Part shown: piece after piece, positions 50,995-60,498 of the stretch
How positions within the stretch are numbered: the stretch's first letter is position 1
Layout of the letters: each line of letters opens with the position of its first letter
Assembly (NCBI RefSeq): GCF_000176035.2
Contig: NC_015675.1
Coordinates: 6,390,001-6,454,000, forward strand
Origin: Mesorhizobium opportunistum WSM2075
GTDB taxonomy: Bacteria > Pseudomonadota > Alphaproteobacteria > Rhizobiales > Rhizobiaceae
Direction: 5' to 3'
Length of the DNA: 64,000 bases
The notes under the pieces: model-generated
Told to the model about the DNA's origin: nothing
Seen by the model: only the letters and a program-made list of their open reading frames with translations
The model's database searches: none
Program-made: the position numbers and the translations under genes

Positions 50995-52164
50995 TCATGC
51001 TGAGGCGGCTCTTGCGCGCAAACCTGCTTGAACCTCCTCGCGGACAGCCTCGGTATGAGCGCCAAGAGCCGGAACGGGGCGCAGCAACGGGCGCTCAGAG
51101 TTGAAGATCGCCGCCGGCGCTATCGTCTCGATGGTTCCTTCGGGTGTTCCGACCTGCACCTTGCGAATGTGTGGGTGCGTTGAAACATCCGCGACTTCGT
51201 TCAGTCGGCCATATGCCAACCCGGCCGCCTCGAGCTCCCGCATCGCTTCATGGCAGGATAGTTCGGAAAACCGCCGTTCAATGATCTTATCAAGTTGCGC
51301 ACGGTGACCGAGGCGCTCCATATTATCGGCGAAACCAGGTGTGCGTATAAGCGCCGGCTGCTTAAGAAATTTCTCGCAGAAATTTACCCATTCCCGGTCA
51401 TTCTGAACCGAAAAGATGACCTCTTTGCCGTCGGCACAACGGTAAGCGCCATACGGCGCCAGCGACGGGTGTTTCACGCCGGCGCGTACCGTATGGTAGC
51501 CGCTATAGTCGTTTTGCAGAACCGGCACGTTCATCCAGTCGGCGATTGCATCGAACAGTGACACCTGGATGCTGGTGCCTTCACCGGTGACCTCGCGATG
51601 ATAGAGGGCCTGAAGAATGGCGCTATGTGCTGTCATGCCTGCCGAGATGTCGCAAACCGACACACCCACACGGGCGGGCCCCTGTTGCGTCCCGGTGATC
51701 GCACACAGACCAGTTTCGGCCTGGACGATGAGATCATAAGCCTTCAAGTGGGAATACGGCCCCTGCTCTCCGAAACCAGAGATATCGCAGGTGATCAGCC
51801 GTGGAAAACGCCGACGTAGATCCGCAGACCCGAAACCCAATTTTTCAATACTGCCCGGCTTCAGATTTTGGATCAATACGTCGGCACCGGCAATGAGCGT
51901 GTCCAGGACGGCGCGGTCCGCCTCAGATCTCAAGTCCAGACAGACCGACTCCTTACCCCGGTTGAGCCAGACGAAGTAGGCGCTCTGACCCCGCACCAAC
52001 TTGTCGTAGTTTCTGGCAAAATCCCCTTCGGGCCTCTCGATCTTGATCACCCGGGCGCCGGCGTCAGCAAGGCGAGACGAAGCGTAAGGCGCAGCAACCG
52101 CCTGCTCCACGGCAACGACTGTGATCCCCTCAAGAGACTTCTGCATGCGACACCGTGTTTTCAT
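50995..52164 (-). CDS. Family III CoA-transferase (CaiB/BaiF type)
   Basis: A 389-residue enzyme with VVAVEQAVAAPYASSRLADA, VIKIERPEGDFAR, LNRGKESVCLDLRS and the catalytic aspartate in KAYDLIVQAETGL, followed by AGMTAHSAILQALYHREVTG. It should move CoA to a dicarboxylate; citramalate or mesaconate is suggested by its neighbours. The start overlaps the methylaspartate ammonia-lyase stop by four bases (ATGA), so the two are synthesised together. Confidence 0.85.
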   Translation of the reverse strand: MKTRCRMQKSLEGITVVAVEQAVAAPYASSRLADAGARVIKIERPEGDFARNYDKLVRGQSAYFVWLNRGKESVCLDLRSEADRAVLDTLIAGADVLIQNLKPGSIEKLGFGSADLRRRFPRLITCDISGFGEQGPYSHLKAYDLIVQAETGLCAITGTQQGPARVGVSVCDISAGMTAHSAILQALYHREVTGEGTSIQVSLFDAIADWMNVPVLQNDYSGYHTVRAGVKHPSLAPYGAYRCADGKEVIFSVQNDREWVNFCEKFLKQPALIRTPGFADNMERLGHRAQLDKIIERRFSELSCHEAMRELEAAGLAYGRLNEVADVSTHPHIRKVQVGTPEGTIETIAPAAIFNSERPLLRPVPALGAHTEAVREEVQAGLRARAASA

Positions 52165-53414
52165 CCAACGTTATCGGCTTGAACTCGACGACGGTTCAGT
52201 ATCGCCAGCAATCGGTTCTGTTCGTTCCCGACGATGGAAAATCCCTCGTCGACCCCCATTCCCGGCTTTGCGAGCATCATGTCGGCCTGGGTCGCTACCG
52301 AAATGTGCACTGAAGCCTGGGCGGAGAGATCTGTCTCGGTACAACTTCCTCCGACATACGCTCCGACCCTGTTTTCCTTGCAGATGAGAACTGCGCGGGC
52401 CGTATCGGCGATTGAGCCTACGTCTGGCGTCTTGATTTGGACCAGATGCGTAGCCTTCGCTTCGGCAAAGAGCCGAATATCCTCAAGCGTATTGCATCTC
52501 TCGTCCACGACAATGCGGGCTCTGGAACCGCGGTTGTCCAAAATCGACACGATCTCCGCGTAGTTCTCAATTTGCGCTTGAGTCGAACCAAAATCCGCAG
52601 GAGACTCGACATTGAGCGCGAAACCCGGAACGCTCTCGGCAACCCTGCAGATAAAGTCGGCGATCCGTTGCGGCTCCAAGCCGATTTCGAGGCCGATCCA
52701 GCCATATACATCGAAATGCAGCACCGGATGATACCCCGGGAGACCGATTTGGCGCGTACGCGTTGCAACCCACTTCACGAAATCCATGAACGTCTGGCCG
52801 TCGGTGCCGAATTTCTGCCGAGAGTTGATAAGGCCGTGGGGAAGAATGTCCACGCCTTTCAAGATCATTCTGTCAACGTTGATTTCGCGAGCATCGCCGC
52901 TCTGGCAGTAAATTGGGACGCGGCACGTGGGTAGCGGCAGATCAAACTCGGCGCATACGATCTCCGCCATTGTCTTGCGCTGAAGGTGGGCGGCTGCGCG
53001 AAGAAGCGCTTGGCTCACGCCATATTCAATAGCCAGAGGTATCCGCAAATGCTCGACGGATTCAAAAACCCTCGTGCAAGAATCAATAAACCGAGAGGCA
53101 TCGACATCAAAAAGCCTCGGCGCGACGACGCATGACGTTAGATCTGAGATTTGGTTAGTGTCGAACAGAGGATCGCGTCCACCGGCACCAGCGTACTGGA
53201 CGTTCATCATGTCACCCCAAACAACGGTCTCGTCCGCAAGGACGAGCCCGATGCTGAGCGAAGATGCCGGAATACGAATGGACTTGAACCCGGGGGTCGT
53301 CGGTGCGCCGACATACATAAAGCCGTCCTGGATTGCGCCGGACCTAATGGCTTCCTGATCGTCATAGAAAAATGCGCCGTTGCCAGGCGCTAGCAGGACA
53401 TCTTTGATCTGCAC
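52161..53414 (-). CDS. Methylaspartate ammonia-lyase
   Basis: A 417-residue enolase-superfamily enzyme that converts threo-3-methylaspartate to mesaconate and ammonia. Signature residues are present: histidine in DILPHGLIN, metal ligands in VLHFDVYG, LNVESPADFG and IVVDERCNT, and the catalytic lysine in LVQIKTPDVG. Length and N-terminus (MQIKDVLLAPGNGAFFYDDQ) match the family. First gene of the minus-strand catabolic set. No glutamate mutase genes are visible. Confidence 0.92.
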   Translation of the reverse strand: MQIKDVLLAPGNGAFFYDDQEAIRSGAIQDGFMYVGAPTTPGFKSIRIPASSLSIGLVLADETVVWGDMMNVQYAGAGGRDPLFDTNQISDLTSCVVAPRLFDVDASRFIDSCTRVFESVEHLRIPLAIEYGVSQALLRAAAHLQRKTMAEIVCAEFDLPLPTCRVPIYCQSGDAREINVDRMILKGVDILPHGLINSRQKFGTDGQTFMDFVKWVATRTRQIGLPGYHPVLHFDVYGWIGLEIGLEPQRIADFICRVAESVPGFALNVESPADFGSTQAQIENYAEIVSILDNRGSRARIVVDERCNTLEDIRLFAEAKATHLVQIKTPDVGSIADTARAVLICKENRVGAYVGGSCTETDLSAQASVHISVATQADMMLAKPGMGVDEGFSIVGNEQNRLLAILNRRRVQADNVG

Positions 53415-53599
53415 TTCGTTTCGCTCGATTCATTCCAGAGCCATTGACGGGCGACGCACTTCCACGGCTACCTGCCAACTATGTGCCATTTAGCGTTGGG
53501 TTCGCCAATATAATGTCCAGGACGGAACCATCGCGTTTTGAGATGACCGGCACCTTCCTGGCCTGCCCGATCGTCCCTGAGGTATGGCTTTCGACGCGA

Positions 53600-53719
53600 T
53601 GGCGGAGCGAAGATATGGCCAGAAAGAGACACAGTGCGGACGACCCGAGGTCCGTTCCCGCCATTTGGCAACTTCTTCTGGTTGATGCCCCAGGGCTTCG
53701 CCAGCGCTCTCAGTCTCTC
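53600..53719 (-). pseudogene. IS481 transposase scrap, interrupted by IS1111 copy 1
   Basis: The minus strand reads RLRALAKPWGIN and, after a frame change, EEVAKWRERTSG, a decayed form of the HTH region of IS481 transposases (compare SLRKLSKRYGINPKTVAKWK at about 57260-57315). It stops at 53719, exactly where the IS1111-type element begins. Confidence 0.6.
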
Positions 53720-54416
53720 TTGATGAGGTGGACAGGCGCTCGTAACGGCATCATCCTCGTGAGAGGCGTGCCAAGATGGCTGCTGTCGAGCACTCATCTG
53801 GGGGAAACCGTCCATGAGCAATATTAACACCGATCTCAGTGCTGTTGCCACTATTGGCCTCGATCGGCCTCGATCTGGCCAAGCATGCCTTCCAGGTTCA
53901 GGCGATCGATGCCGCAGGCAGCGTCCTCACGACCCGGGCGCTGCGGCGGAAGGATGTTTTGACGGTTCTTCGAACCCTTGCCGTGCTGCCTCATTGGCTT
54001 GGACGCGTGTGGCTCGGCCCATCACTGGCTCGCGAACTCATGAAGTTCGGCCATGACGTGCGGCTGATGCCGCCAGCCTATGTGTAGGCTTACGTGCGTC
54101 GCCAGAAGAACGATGGCTGATGCAGCAGCCATCTGCCAGGCGGTGACAGCGCCCTTCGATGCGTTTCGTGCCGATGCGATCGGTCGGGAACCAGGCGGCG
54201 CTCATGCATCAAAAGGTACTCGTACTTGGTTGCCCAACGCACCCAACTGCTCAATACCCCTTCGCAGCCATCTGGCCGAAATCGGGATTATCTCAGCCCA
54301 GCGACCGAACAACGCGCGCGCCTTGGATACCCTCGTCACCGAGGGCAACGACATGATCCGGCGACAGTGCGTTCGGCATTGTTGCCGTTGGTGCGCCAAC
54401 TGAGCGAACTAGCTGT
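53720..54416 (+). mobile_element. IS1111-type element, truncated copy 1
   Basis: Colinear with 57319-58020 of the complete copy. It starts ATGAGGTGGACAGGCGCTCG and includes the transposase start at 53815 (MSNINTDLSAVATIGLD), now frameshifted and with an internal stop after PPAYV. Similarity ends at CTGAGCGAACT (54416), so the catalytic C-terminal half and the right end are missing. Confidence 0.8.
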
Positions 54417-54720
54417 GAGCTTTCAGTAGGTTGTCCATCCGGTCCAAGCCGGGAAAGCTGAGGTTGTCGAAGCTTCAGTGATTCTCGGAGGACCGAATGA
54501 ACATCCATCAGAACGCCCGTCTGACGCCGCTGCGTCGAGAGGAGATAGCCCGCGACGTTGTTGAAGGCTGTCTTTCCAAAGCCGATGCGGCGCGAACATA
54601 CGGGGTGGTGGCGCGCTGGGTGGAGCGCTTCCGGGTCGAGGGAAGCGCCGGCATGATCGACCGTTCCTCGCGGCCCAAAACAAGCCCCGAAGCAAACCGA
54701 AGTCCGGCACGTCCTCTCTT
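54417..54720 (+). pseudogene. IS481-family element left end with transposase N-terminus
   Basis: An IS-like end TGTGAGCTTTCAGTAGG at 54415 is followed at 54497 by MNIHQNARLTPLRREEIARD, AARTYGVVARWVERFR and MIDRSSRPKTSPEANR, the HTH and arm of an IS481 transposase. The integrase core is absent. Confidence 0.7.
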
Positions 54721-54849
54721 CATCCTCCGTCCCGCGAAGGACATTCATCCGCCCCTGTCGAATCTCGTTATCGGATGTTCTCCCTTTCGTTTGGTGGACC
54801 GGCTATATCACCGCCGTCGCTTCCTCTCGCGCCCAGCGGAACTCACTGC

Positions 54850-55441
54850 CATCGGACCATATATTCTGTGCATGATGAGGCTAATCTGCGAGCAAGGGCA
54901 ACGGTCGCTCTTTGTCGGCCCCGGCGCTTAGCGACGTTCATCGCCCGAGCTTTCAGCCATGACCACTTTTTCACCACCGTCAGCAAGACTTGCGCGGCTT
55001 CATAAAGTCGCGTTCGCATCATGGAGTCACCGCACAGGGAAACACGTCCCGACGCGATTGTCCTCGCCTGATTGATGCAGCGCGGCGTTAACCCAAGAGC
55101 CGGCCTACGGCCTTCGCATTCTTGAAGTGGGCAGGAATGTCGACTGTAGCCTTGAAAGCCAGCGCAACGACAGGTCTGCGCCTTGAGAAAGGCCTTCGCA
55201 TGACGGGTTTCGACGCAGATGCAGGTAGTCCGGCTCCCGCCAGACCACTGAACAACCATTGTGATAAGGGAGCAGCTTCAAGCCCGATCCGGGCCAAATT
55301 CCAGGCGGGGTTCTTCAACGCCTCAACAAGATCGTCCGGATGGCTCGCGACCTTCATCTCTCGGCAAATGCGGCCTCCTTCATCCACGATGCAAACGGCC
55401 GTCTCTTTCACGGAGACGTCCAGTCCGGCATAATGCTTCAT
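54850..55441 (-). pseudogene. IS110-family transposase, internally deleted
   Basis: The start MKHYAGLDVSVKETAVCIVD carries the DEDD-type first aspartate, with IGLEAAPLSQWL as the glutamate region. It then jumps to HFKNAKAVGRLLG and, in another frame, GDSMMRTRLYEAAQVLLT and KARAMNVAKRRG of the C-terminal domain. The central part is missing. Confidence 0.75.
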
Positions 55442-55666
55442 GCTGCGCTTGCTTTCCTGATGCTTGTGGCTGTTCACGCAGACCACGTTTTATCATCAGC
55501 TCGAAGCGCAGCACCTCAAACATCCGTTCAAGACGTGGGGCTAGCCGAATACATGGGGTAATCGGTTTCCCAAGTCTTAGCTATGGAAGTGGGTGGCTGT
55601 TCCCCGACAGGATGGAATACGGGCTCACGATTCGCACCGGGCCCAGGCATCTCAGGGAGAACAGCC

Positions 55667-56505
55667 ATGGAAGACTATATCGGCCTCGATGTTTCGATGA
55701 AAGAGACAGCGGTTTCCATTCGACGTGAAGGCAAGCGCGTCTGGCGTGGGAGGTGCGCCTCTGATCCAAAGGTCATTGCCGAGCTTGTCCGCAAGCGGGC
55801 GCCGGCCGCAAAGCGCGTCGTGTTCTATCGGTGTGGTTCTATCATGCGCTGCGCGCAGAGGGTTTGCAGGCGATCTGCATCGATGCTCGTCATGCCAAAG
55901 CAGCGCTCGACATGGCCGCGAACAAAACCGACGCGAACGATGCCGACGGTTTGGCGCATCTTGCAGAAGTAGGGTTCTTTCGTGAGTGCGAGTGAAAGGC
56001 TTCGACAGCATGCTGACGCGCGCGCTCGTTGCGGCACGCACCAGGCTGGTCAGGATCACGACCGAACTCTCAAACCAGATCCGAGGGCTCATGAAGACAT
56101 TCGGACTGCTTGTTCCCGCCGGCAAAGGAAGCACCTTCGAGAGGAAAGTCCGCAATCTCCTTGTCGACCAGGACGGCCTCCTATCGTGCTGCCGAGGCTG
56201 GAAGCCTGGCGCAACATGCGCGTTCGGGCCGCGGAACTCGGGCGTCAGCTTGTCGCTGGTGCGCGTCAAGGCCGAGCGTGTCAAATACTCGTGTCGATCG
56301 CCGGTGTCGGCGCAATCACCGCGACTTCGTTCGTGACCGCATTGAGGAGCCGGACAACTTCAAGAAATCTCGCCTCGTCGGCGCCTGGCTTGGACTGACG
56401 ACCCGACGATACCAATCGGGAGAGGTCGACTATGATGGCCACATATCCCGGCGGGGCGATCATCATTTGCGAGGGCTTCTCTACGAAGCTGCGACGTCAT
56501 CCTAA
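55667..56505 (+). pseudogene. IS110-family transposase, frameshifted
   Basis: It begins MEDYIGLDVSMKETAVSIRR; later frames give LTRALVAARTRLVRITTELS, QIRGLMKTFGLL, ILVSIAGVGAITATSFVTA and GAWLGLTTRRYQSGEVDYDG. Frame changes occur near 55830, 55990, 56160 and 56340. It is a different element from the IS1111 copies. Confidence 0.78.
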
Positions 56506-57411
56506 CCCGCAGCTGCGCCGACAGCAGCCTGCGAACATGGGGTCTAAAACTCCGGGAGAGGAACGCAGTTAGTCGTGATCGTCGTAGTGGAAACGCTTGA
56601 CCGTAGCGTCCTTGATGGTGCGGTTCATGCGCTCGACCTGGCCGTTGGTCCAAGGATGCTTTGGCTTTGTGGTTCGATGTTCGATATCGTTCCTGGCGCA
56701 GGCGAGTTCGAAGGCATGAGCCCGGAATATCTCGCCATTTGCGATCGCTTCCTTGATCAGTGGAACGGCCGAACCGCCAGCTCCTGGCGTGGTGAACTGT
56801 ATGCCGTTGTCGGTGAGCAGGATCTTGTAAGGGACGGCGGCGATCAGGCGGAGCAGAAACTCTTTGGAAATGGCTGTCGGAGCCTTCTCGTGCAGTTCGA
56901 CGAAGGCAAATTTCGAGGTCCGGTCGATGGCGACGAACATGTGTAGCTTGCCCTGCTCGGTTCGGACCTCCGCGATATCAACGTGGAAGAAGCCGATCGG
57001 ATAGGCCTTGGACTTCTTCTTCGCCGGCCTGTCGCCTTCGACATCCGGCAATCGGCCGATGCCGTGGCGCTGCAGACAGCGGTGCAATGAAGAACGTGTC
57101 AGATGCGGGATTGTCGGCTGCAATGCGTAGAGGCAATCATCGAGCGGCAGCAGCGTGTGCCGGCGGAAGGCCACAACGACAGCCTCTTCCTCGACAGACA
57201 GAATCGTCGATCTCGGCTCCCTGGGGCCGGTGATCGGCGGTCGAACTCCGCTTCTTCCACTTAGCGACCGTCTTAGGATTGATGCCGTAGCGCTTCGAAA
57301 GCTTCCTCAGGCTCGCTTGATGGGATGGACGGCGCCCGCAACGGCATCATCCTCGTGAGAGGCGTGCCAAGATGGCTGCTGTCGAGCACTCATCTGGAAG
57401 GAGCACCGTCC

Positions 57412-58452
57412 ATGGGCAATATTAACACCGATCTCAGCGCTGTCGTTACCGTTTGCCTCGATCTGGCCAAGCACGTATTCCAGGTTCACGCGATCGACGC
57501 CGCCGGCCGTGTCGTCACGACCCGCGCGCTGCGGCGGAAGGATGTTCTGGCATTCTTCGAATGCCTGCCATGCTGCCTCATTGGCTTGGAAACGTGTGGG
57601 TCGGCCCATCACTGGGCTCGCGAACTCATGAAGTTCGGCCATGACGTGCGGCTGATGCCGCCAGCCTATGTGAAGGCTTACGTGCGTCGTCAGAAGAACG
57701 ACGCTGCTGATGCAGCAGCGATCTGCGAGGCGGTGACGCGCCCGTCAATGCATTTTGTGCCGGTGCGATCGGTCGAGAACCAGGCGGCGCTCATGCATCA
57801 CAAGGTCCGCGAACTTCTGGTGGCCCAGCGCACTCAGCTGCTCAATGCCCTTCGCAGCCATCTGGCCGAAATCGGGATCATCGCCGCCCAGGGACCGAAC
57901 AATGCGCGTGCCTTGGCTATCCTCGTCATCGAGGGCAACGACATGATCCCGGCGACGGTGCGTTCGGCACTATTGCCGTTGGTGCGCCAACTGAGCGAAC
58001 TCGATGCCGAGATCAGGCAGAGCGATCAGGCCATTCTGGCCCTCGCCAAGACCGATGAAACGGCACGCCGCCTGATGACCGTTCCCGGCATCGGCCCTGT
58101 TACTGCCTCCGCGCTTGCGGCGAGCGTCCAGGATATCTCGGCTTTCTCAGGCCCGCGCGAATTCGCCGCCTTCCTTGGGCTCACACCAAGGCAAAACTCC
58201 TCAGGCGGAAAGGAACGGCTGGGGCGTGTATCCAAGATGGGAAACCGATATCTGCGAAAGCTGCTCGTGGTGGGGGCTCATGCTGTTCTGTTCCATCGCA
58301 AGCGTTCCGGCGATGTGTTGAGAAACTGGGCGGATCGCCTGATGGAGACCAAGCCCTTCAGGCTTGTCGCCGTAGCGACCGCCAACAAACTCGCCCGTAT
58401 TGCCTTCGCACTCATGCGCGACGAGACACATTATGTCGGCACGCCGGCGTAA
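57412..58452 (+). CDS. IS1111-type (IS110 family) DEDD transposase
   Basis: A 346-residue transposase with intact frame. The N-terminal RuvC-like domain has D17 (CLDLAKHVFQ), E60 (GLETCG) and the aspartates of RRQKNDAADAAAI near 97-100. The C-terminal Tnp_20 domain has TVPGIGPVTASALAASVQ and AAFLGLTPRQNSSGGKERLG, with the serine region used for strand transfer, and ends MGNRYLRKLLVVGAHAV. GGAAGGAG precedes the ATG. It is probably active or recently active. Confidence 0.9.
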   Translation: MGNINTDLSAVVTVCLDLAKHVFQVHAIDAAGRVVTTRALRRKDVLAFFECLPCCLIGLETCGSAHHWARELMKFGHDVRLMPPAYVKAYVRRQKNDAADAAAICEAVTRPSMHFVPVRSVENQAALMHHKVRELLVAQRTQLLNALRSHLAEIGIIAAQGPNNARALAILVIEGNDMIPATVRSALLPLVRQLSELDAEIRQSDQAILALAKTDETARRLMTVPGIGPVTASALAASVQDISAFSGPREFAAFLGLTPRQNSSGGKERLGRVSKMGNRYLRKLLVVGAHAVLFHRKRSGDVLRNWADRLMETKPFRLVAVATANKLARIAFALMRDETHYVGTPA

Positions 58453-58601
58453 CAGGAGCATCGGCTAAGGCCGCCATCCGGAATCGAGGGTGACAATGAC
58501 GTGATGGGGTGGTCGCGGGTGCGGTCATTAAACCGCAGCAACAGGCCGGAGACATGACCGCACCCGCGACCACCCCATCGCCGAAAATAAACCCTTGATC
58601 G
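58453..58601 (+). ncRNA. Candidate guide (bridge/seek) RNA region of the IS1111 element
   Basis: The 150 bp between the transposase stop and the right inverted repeat are non-coding. They contain a perfect 26 bp inverted repeat (58503-58528 and 58554-58579, loop 25 nt) built on GGGGTGGTCGCGGGTGCGGT. In the IS110 family a structured RNA from the non-coding end guides target choice, and in the IS1111 group it is reported from the right side. Position and structure fit, but expression is not shown. Confidence 0.45.
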
Positions 58602-58868
58602 GCGGGCGCCGTCCAGACATGACTATGCTGTATCGCTCGACGGATCGCCTCTGTCGTTGTGGCGCTCCCATGCAGAATCTGGCCCATAGCGCATCCTTTG
58701 ATCCGGACGACAATGATGAACCATCAAAGCCTGGGATCAAACACCTAGAGATAACACATCCAGCTCACCACGGCGGGAGCCGGCGGCTCCGCCGTCCCGT
58801 TGACAGCATTCGGTTCGTCGGCCTGACACTGAGACACTTGAGCCCGAAGCGCAGCAGTTTGCTGAGCT

Positions 58869-59378
58869 TCACTTTCGCGGACGGCGCAATTCAAAGAATT
58901 GATATTTCTTTCCATCAAATACAACCGGCCCAAGGTAGGAATAGCCCATTGGGGTTCTCGTTTTGAGCGCTCGTATATTCGTGGAGCGTACGAGAGAGAC
59001 CAACCGATCGATAGATTGGGTTGCGAAGGCGAATTCGATCACCGGCTGAAGGCTTTCCGGCCCAATCCCCTGACCGCACCGGGCTCCGAACAGGAAGCAT
59101 GCGGTTTGAATGTCGTTTTCACCGAAGCGGCGCAGCCCGGACTTGCCTACAAAGCGCAAATCGCCATTAGCCTTTCGTTCATAGACCATCCAGAATCCGT
59201 ACCCGTGGGTCTCCCAGTCATGAAGATAGAGGGACAGCCAAGCATCAGACATTTCCCGGGTTGGCGGAATTCCCTCCATGAATTTGAATACCAGCGGATC
59301 ACAGTGCAGACAATGCAGGGCCTCGGCGTCCCAAGTACGAACTGGGCGCATGAATAAACGTTCTGTTTCCAGATTCAT
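58869..59378 (-). CDS. GNAT-family N-acetyltransferase (RimJ/RimL-like)
   Basis: A 169-residue protein. It begins MNLETERLFMRPVRTWDAEA, followed by GYGFWMVYERKANGDLRFVG, the acetyl-CoA region FGARCGQGIGPESLQPVIEF (a diverged Q/RxxGxG/A) and VRSTNIRALKTRTPMGYSYL. The glycine-rich loop differs from the usual RGxGxA. An in-frame ATG at 59390 is an alternative. It lies directly downstream of a broken ORF with a decayed sigma-54 type promoter. Substrate unknown. Confidence 0.75.
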   Translation of the reverse strand: MNLETERLFMRPVRTWDAEALHCLHCDPLVFKFMEGIPPTREMSDAWLSLYLHDWETHGYGFWMVYERKANGDLRFVGKSGLRRFGENDIQTACFLFGARCGQGIGPESLQPVIEFAFATQSIDRLVSLVRSTNIRALKTRTPMGYSYLGPVVFDGKKYQFFELRRPRK

Positions 59379-59614
59379 GTGAAATTCCATCCATTGGAGA
59401 GATGCGCCAGCAAAGACAGCCCAAGTCAAGGCGGGTAAGGGCGCGTAGCTGCGAATGAGGTGCGTACCTTCGAAGTAGCGCAAGATGGGGCCGTAAGCCT
59501 CTATCGATCTCTGACCACGCGTTCGCCGGTATTCGATTGCGCATCCCCGATAGCGTCGGCGGTTAAAAACGAGAGCACTCGTTCCGAATAGACTTGCAAA
59601 TTGGTTTGAGACAA
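59379..59614 (-). pseudogene. Frameshifted ORF upstream of the acetyltransferase
   Basis: AAGGAG stands six bases before a TTG start at 59614. The product begins SQTNLQVYSERVLSFLTADA and runs to TGERVVRDR. After a frame change at about 59504 it continues as IEAYGPILRYFEGTHLIRSY and ALTWAVFAGASLQ, in frame with the acetyltransferase. I do not recognise the family. It may have been a separate gene or an N-terminal domain. Confidence 0.5.
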
Positions 59615-59654
59615 AGTCTTCTCCTTGGCCCGTGACGTTCTGCGAATACCGAAT

Positions 59655-59731
59655 ACATGTGCCGTGCCAACCAGAAATCTATTTGAAAAATAACGGCATA
59701 GCTCCAATGCTGCTACGTTGTATGTCTGACA
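59655..59731 (-). promoter_or_regulatory. Degenerate NifA/sigma-54 type promoter, copy 8
   Basis: On the minus strand the activator site reads TGT-N10-ACG and the core TTGGCACGGCACATGT has GG-N10-GT instead of GC. The spacing of 63 bp matches the other seven copies. Each half has one mismatch at a key base, so activity is doubtful. Confidence 0.4.
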
Positions 59732-59888
59732 TTGTCGGAAATGACGACGCAGAGCGTGTCGACTGCCCAGTGAATTCCGCTTGCTCTTCGTGGATTTGCC
59801 CACGCTGATCCTCATGCAGGTCTCGTTCGGCCGTGTCCTATATTGTGACCGGCCGATCAGGACACAGCTTGGGTTAAGTCTGTCGTAA

Positions 59889-60290
59889 TTAATTGGCCTC
59901 ATATCCGGCAGCCTTGAAGAAGTTTCTGCATCCACTTGGCTCGAACAGATGGCAGATATCGTCGCCGAGAGCTTCGCAGAGAGCGTCGAAAGTTCTGGCC
60001 GCCTTCTTTCGCAGCGCGCCTTGAGTTTTGAGTAGGCCAGCTCGATGGGTTGAGATCGGGCGATTATGGCGGCAGGAACAGGAGCCAGGCGCCCCATTGG
60101 CGAACCAGTTGAGCGGCGCCCTCGTTCTTTTAGAAGCCGAGATTGTCGAGAATGACGACGTCGACGGGCGACAGTCGGGAGCGAGTTTCGACGCAGCGCT
60201 CGAAGATGGCGGCATTGGCCCGGAAACAGCCAGCCCTGCGGCTTCGTGACGCTTGATGGGTGGAGACTCCCGAGCGGATTCCTACGCCGC
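59889..60290 (-). pseudogene. IS630-family transposase C-terminal remnant
   Basis: Minus-strand pieces are [32 protein letters not shown] and [13 protein letters not shown] followed by a stop. This is the usual end of IS630-type transposases in rhizobia. Frame changes occur within the DDE core region (60050-60250). Confidence 0.7.
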
Positions 60291-60320
60291 GCAAGCTGCC
60301 AACAATATTGAGCCCAGACT

Positions 60321-60415
60321 AGGTGGTGCGCTTTCTCGGGGCGCTGCCACCACTGAAGGCACGCACCGCGTTGACCACCGCCTATGCCGCCGGCCTGCGC
60401 GCATCGGAGGTGGTA
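60321..60415 (+). pseudogene. Tyrosine recombinase fragment
   Basis: VVRFLGALPPLKARTALTTA followed by YAAGLRASEVVSLN is the box I region of XerC-like site-specific integrases, including the catalytic arginine. The rest of the gene is absent. Confidence 0.65.
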
Positions 60416-60498
60416 AGCCTGAATTGTTTCCCGGACGCGGCGACAAGCTGGGACTACCTGCGCTGGTGCGGAGGCGGCAAGGAGACCGCATATCCTTC

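Larger units (their letters stand above)
57319..58618 (+). mobile_element. Complete IS1111-type element (IS110 family), about 1.30 kb
   Basis: The ends are set by reconstructing the interrupted IS481 gene; a TG dinucleotide is shared at the junctions. TGGACGGCGCCCGC at 57326-57339 is repeated inverted at 58602-58615. These arms start 7 bp inside the left end and finish 3 bp inside the right end, the layout described for the IS1111 group. It carries one intact transposase gene and a 150 bp non-coding right part. Confidence 0.82.
56569..58687 (-). pseudogene. IS481-family transposase split by IS1111 insertion
   Basis: The N-terminus MGQILHGSATTTEAIRRAIQ lies at 58687-58620. The protein resumes at 57317 with SLRKLSKRYGINPKTVAKWK. 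A frame change near 57180 leads into the open core at 57174-56569: FFHVDIAEVRTEQGKLHMFV, LLTDNGIQFTT and TKPKHPWTNGQVERMNRTIK, the DDE integrase core. Removing 57319-58618 joins QHS to QASLRK in frame, so the gene was intact at this point before insertion. Confidence 0.8.
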
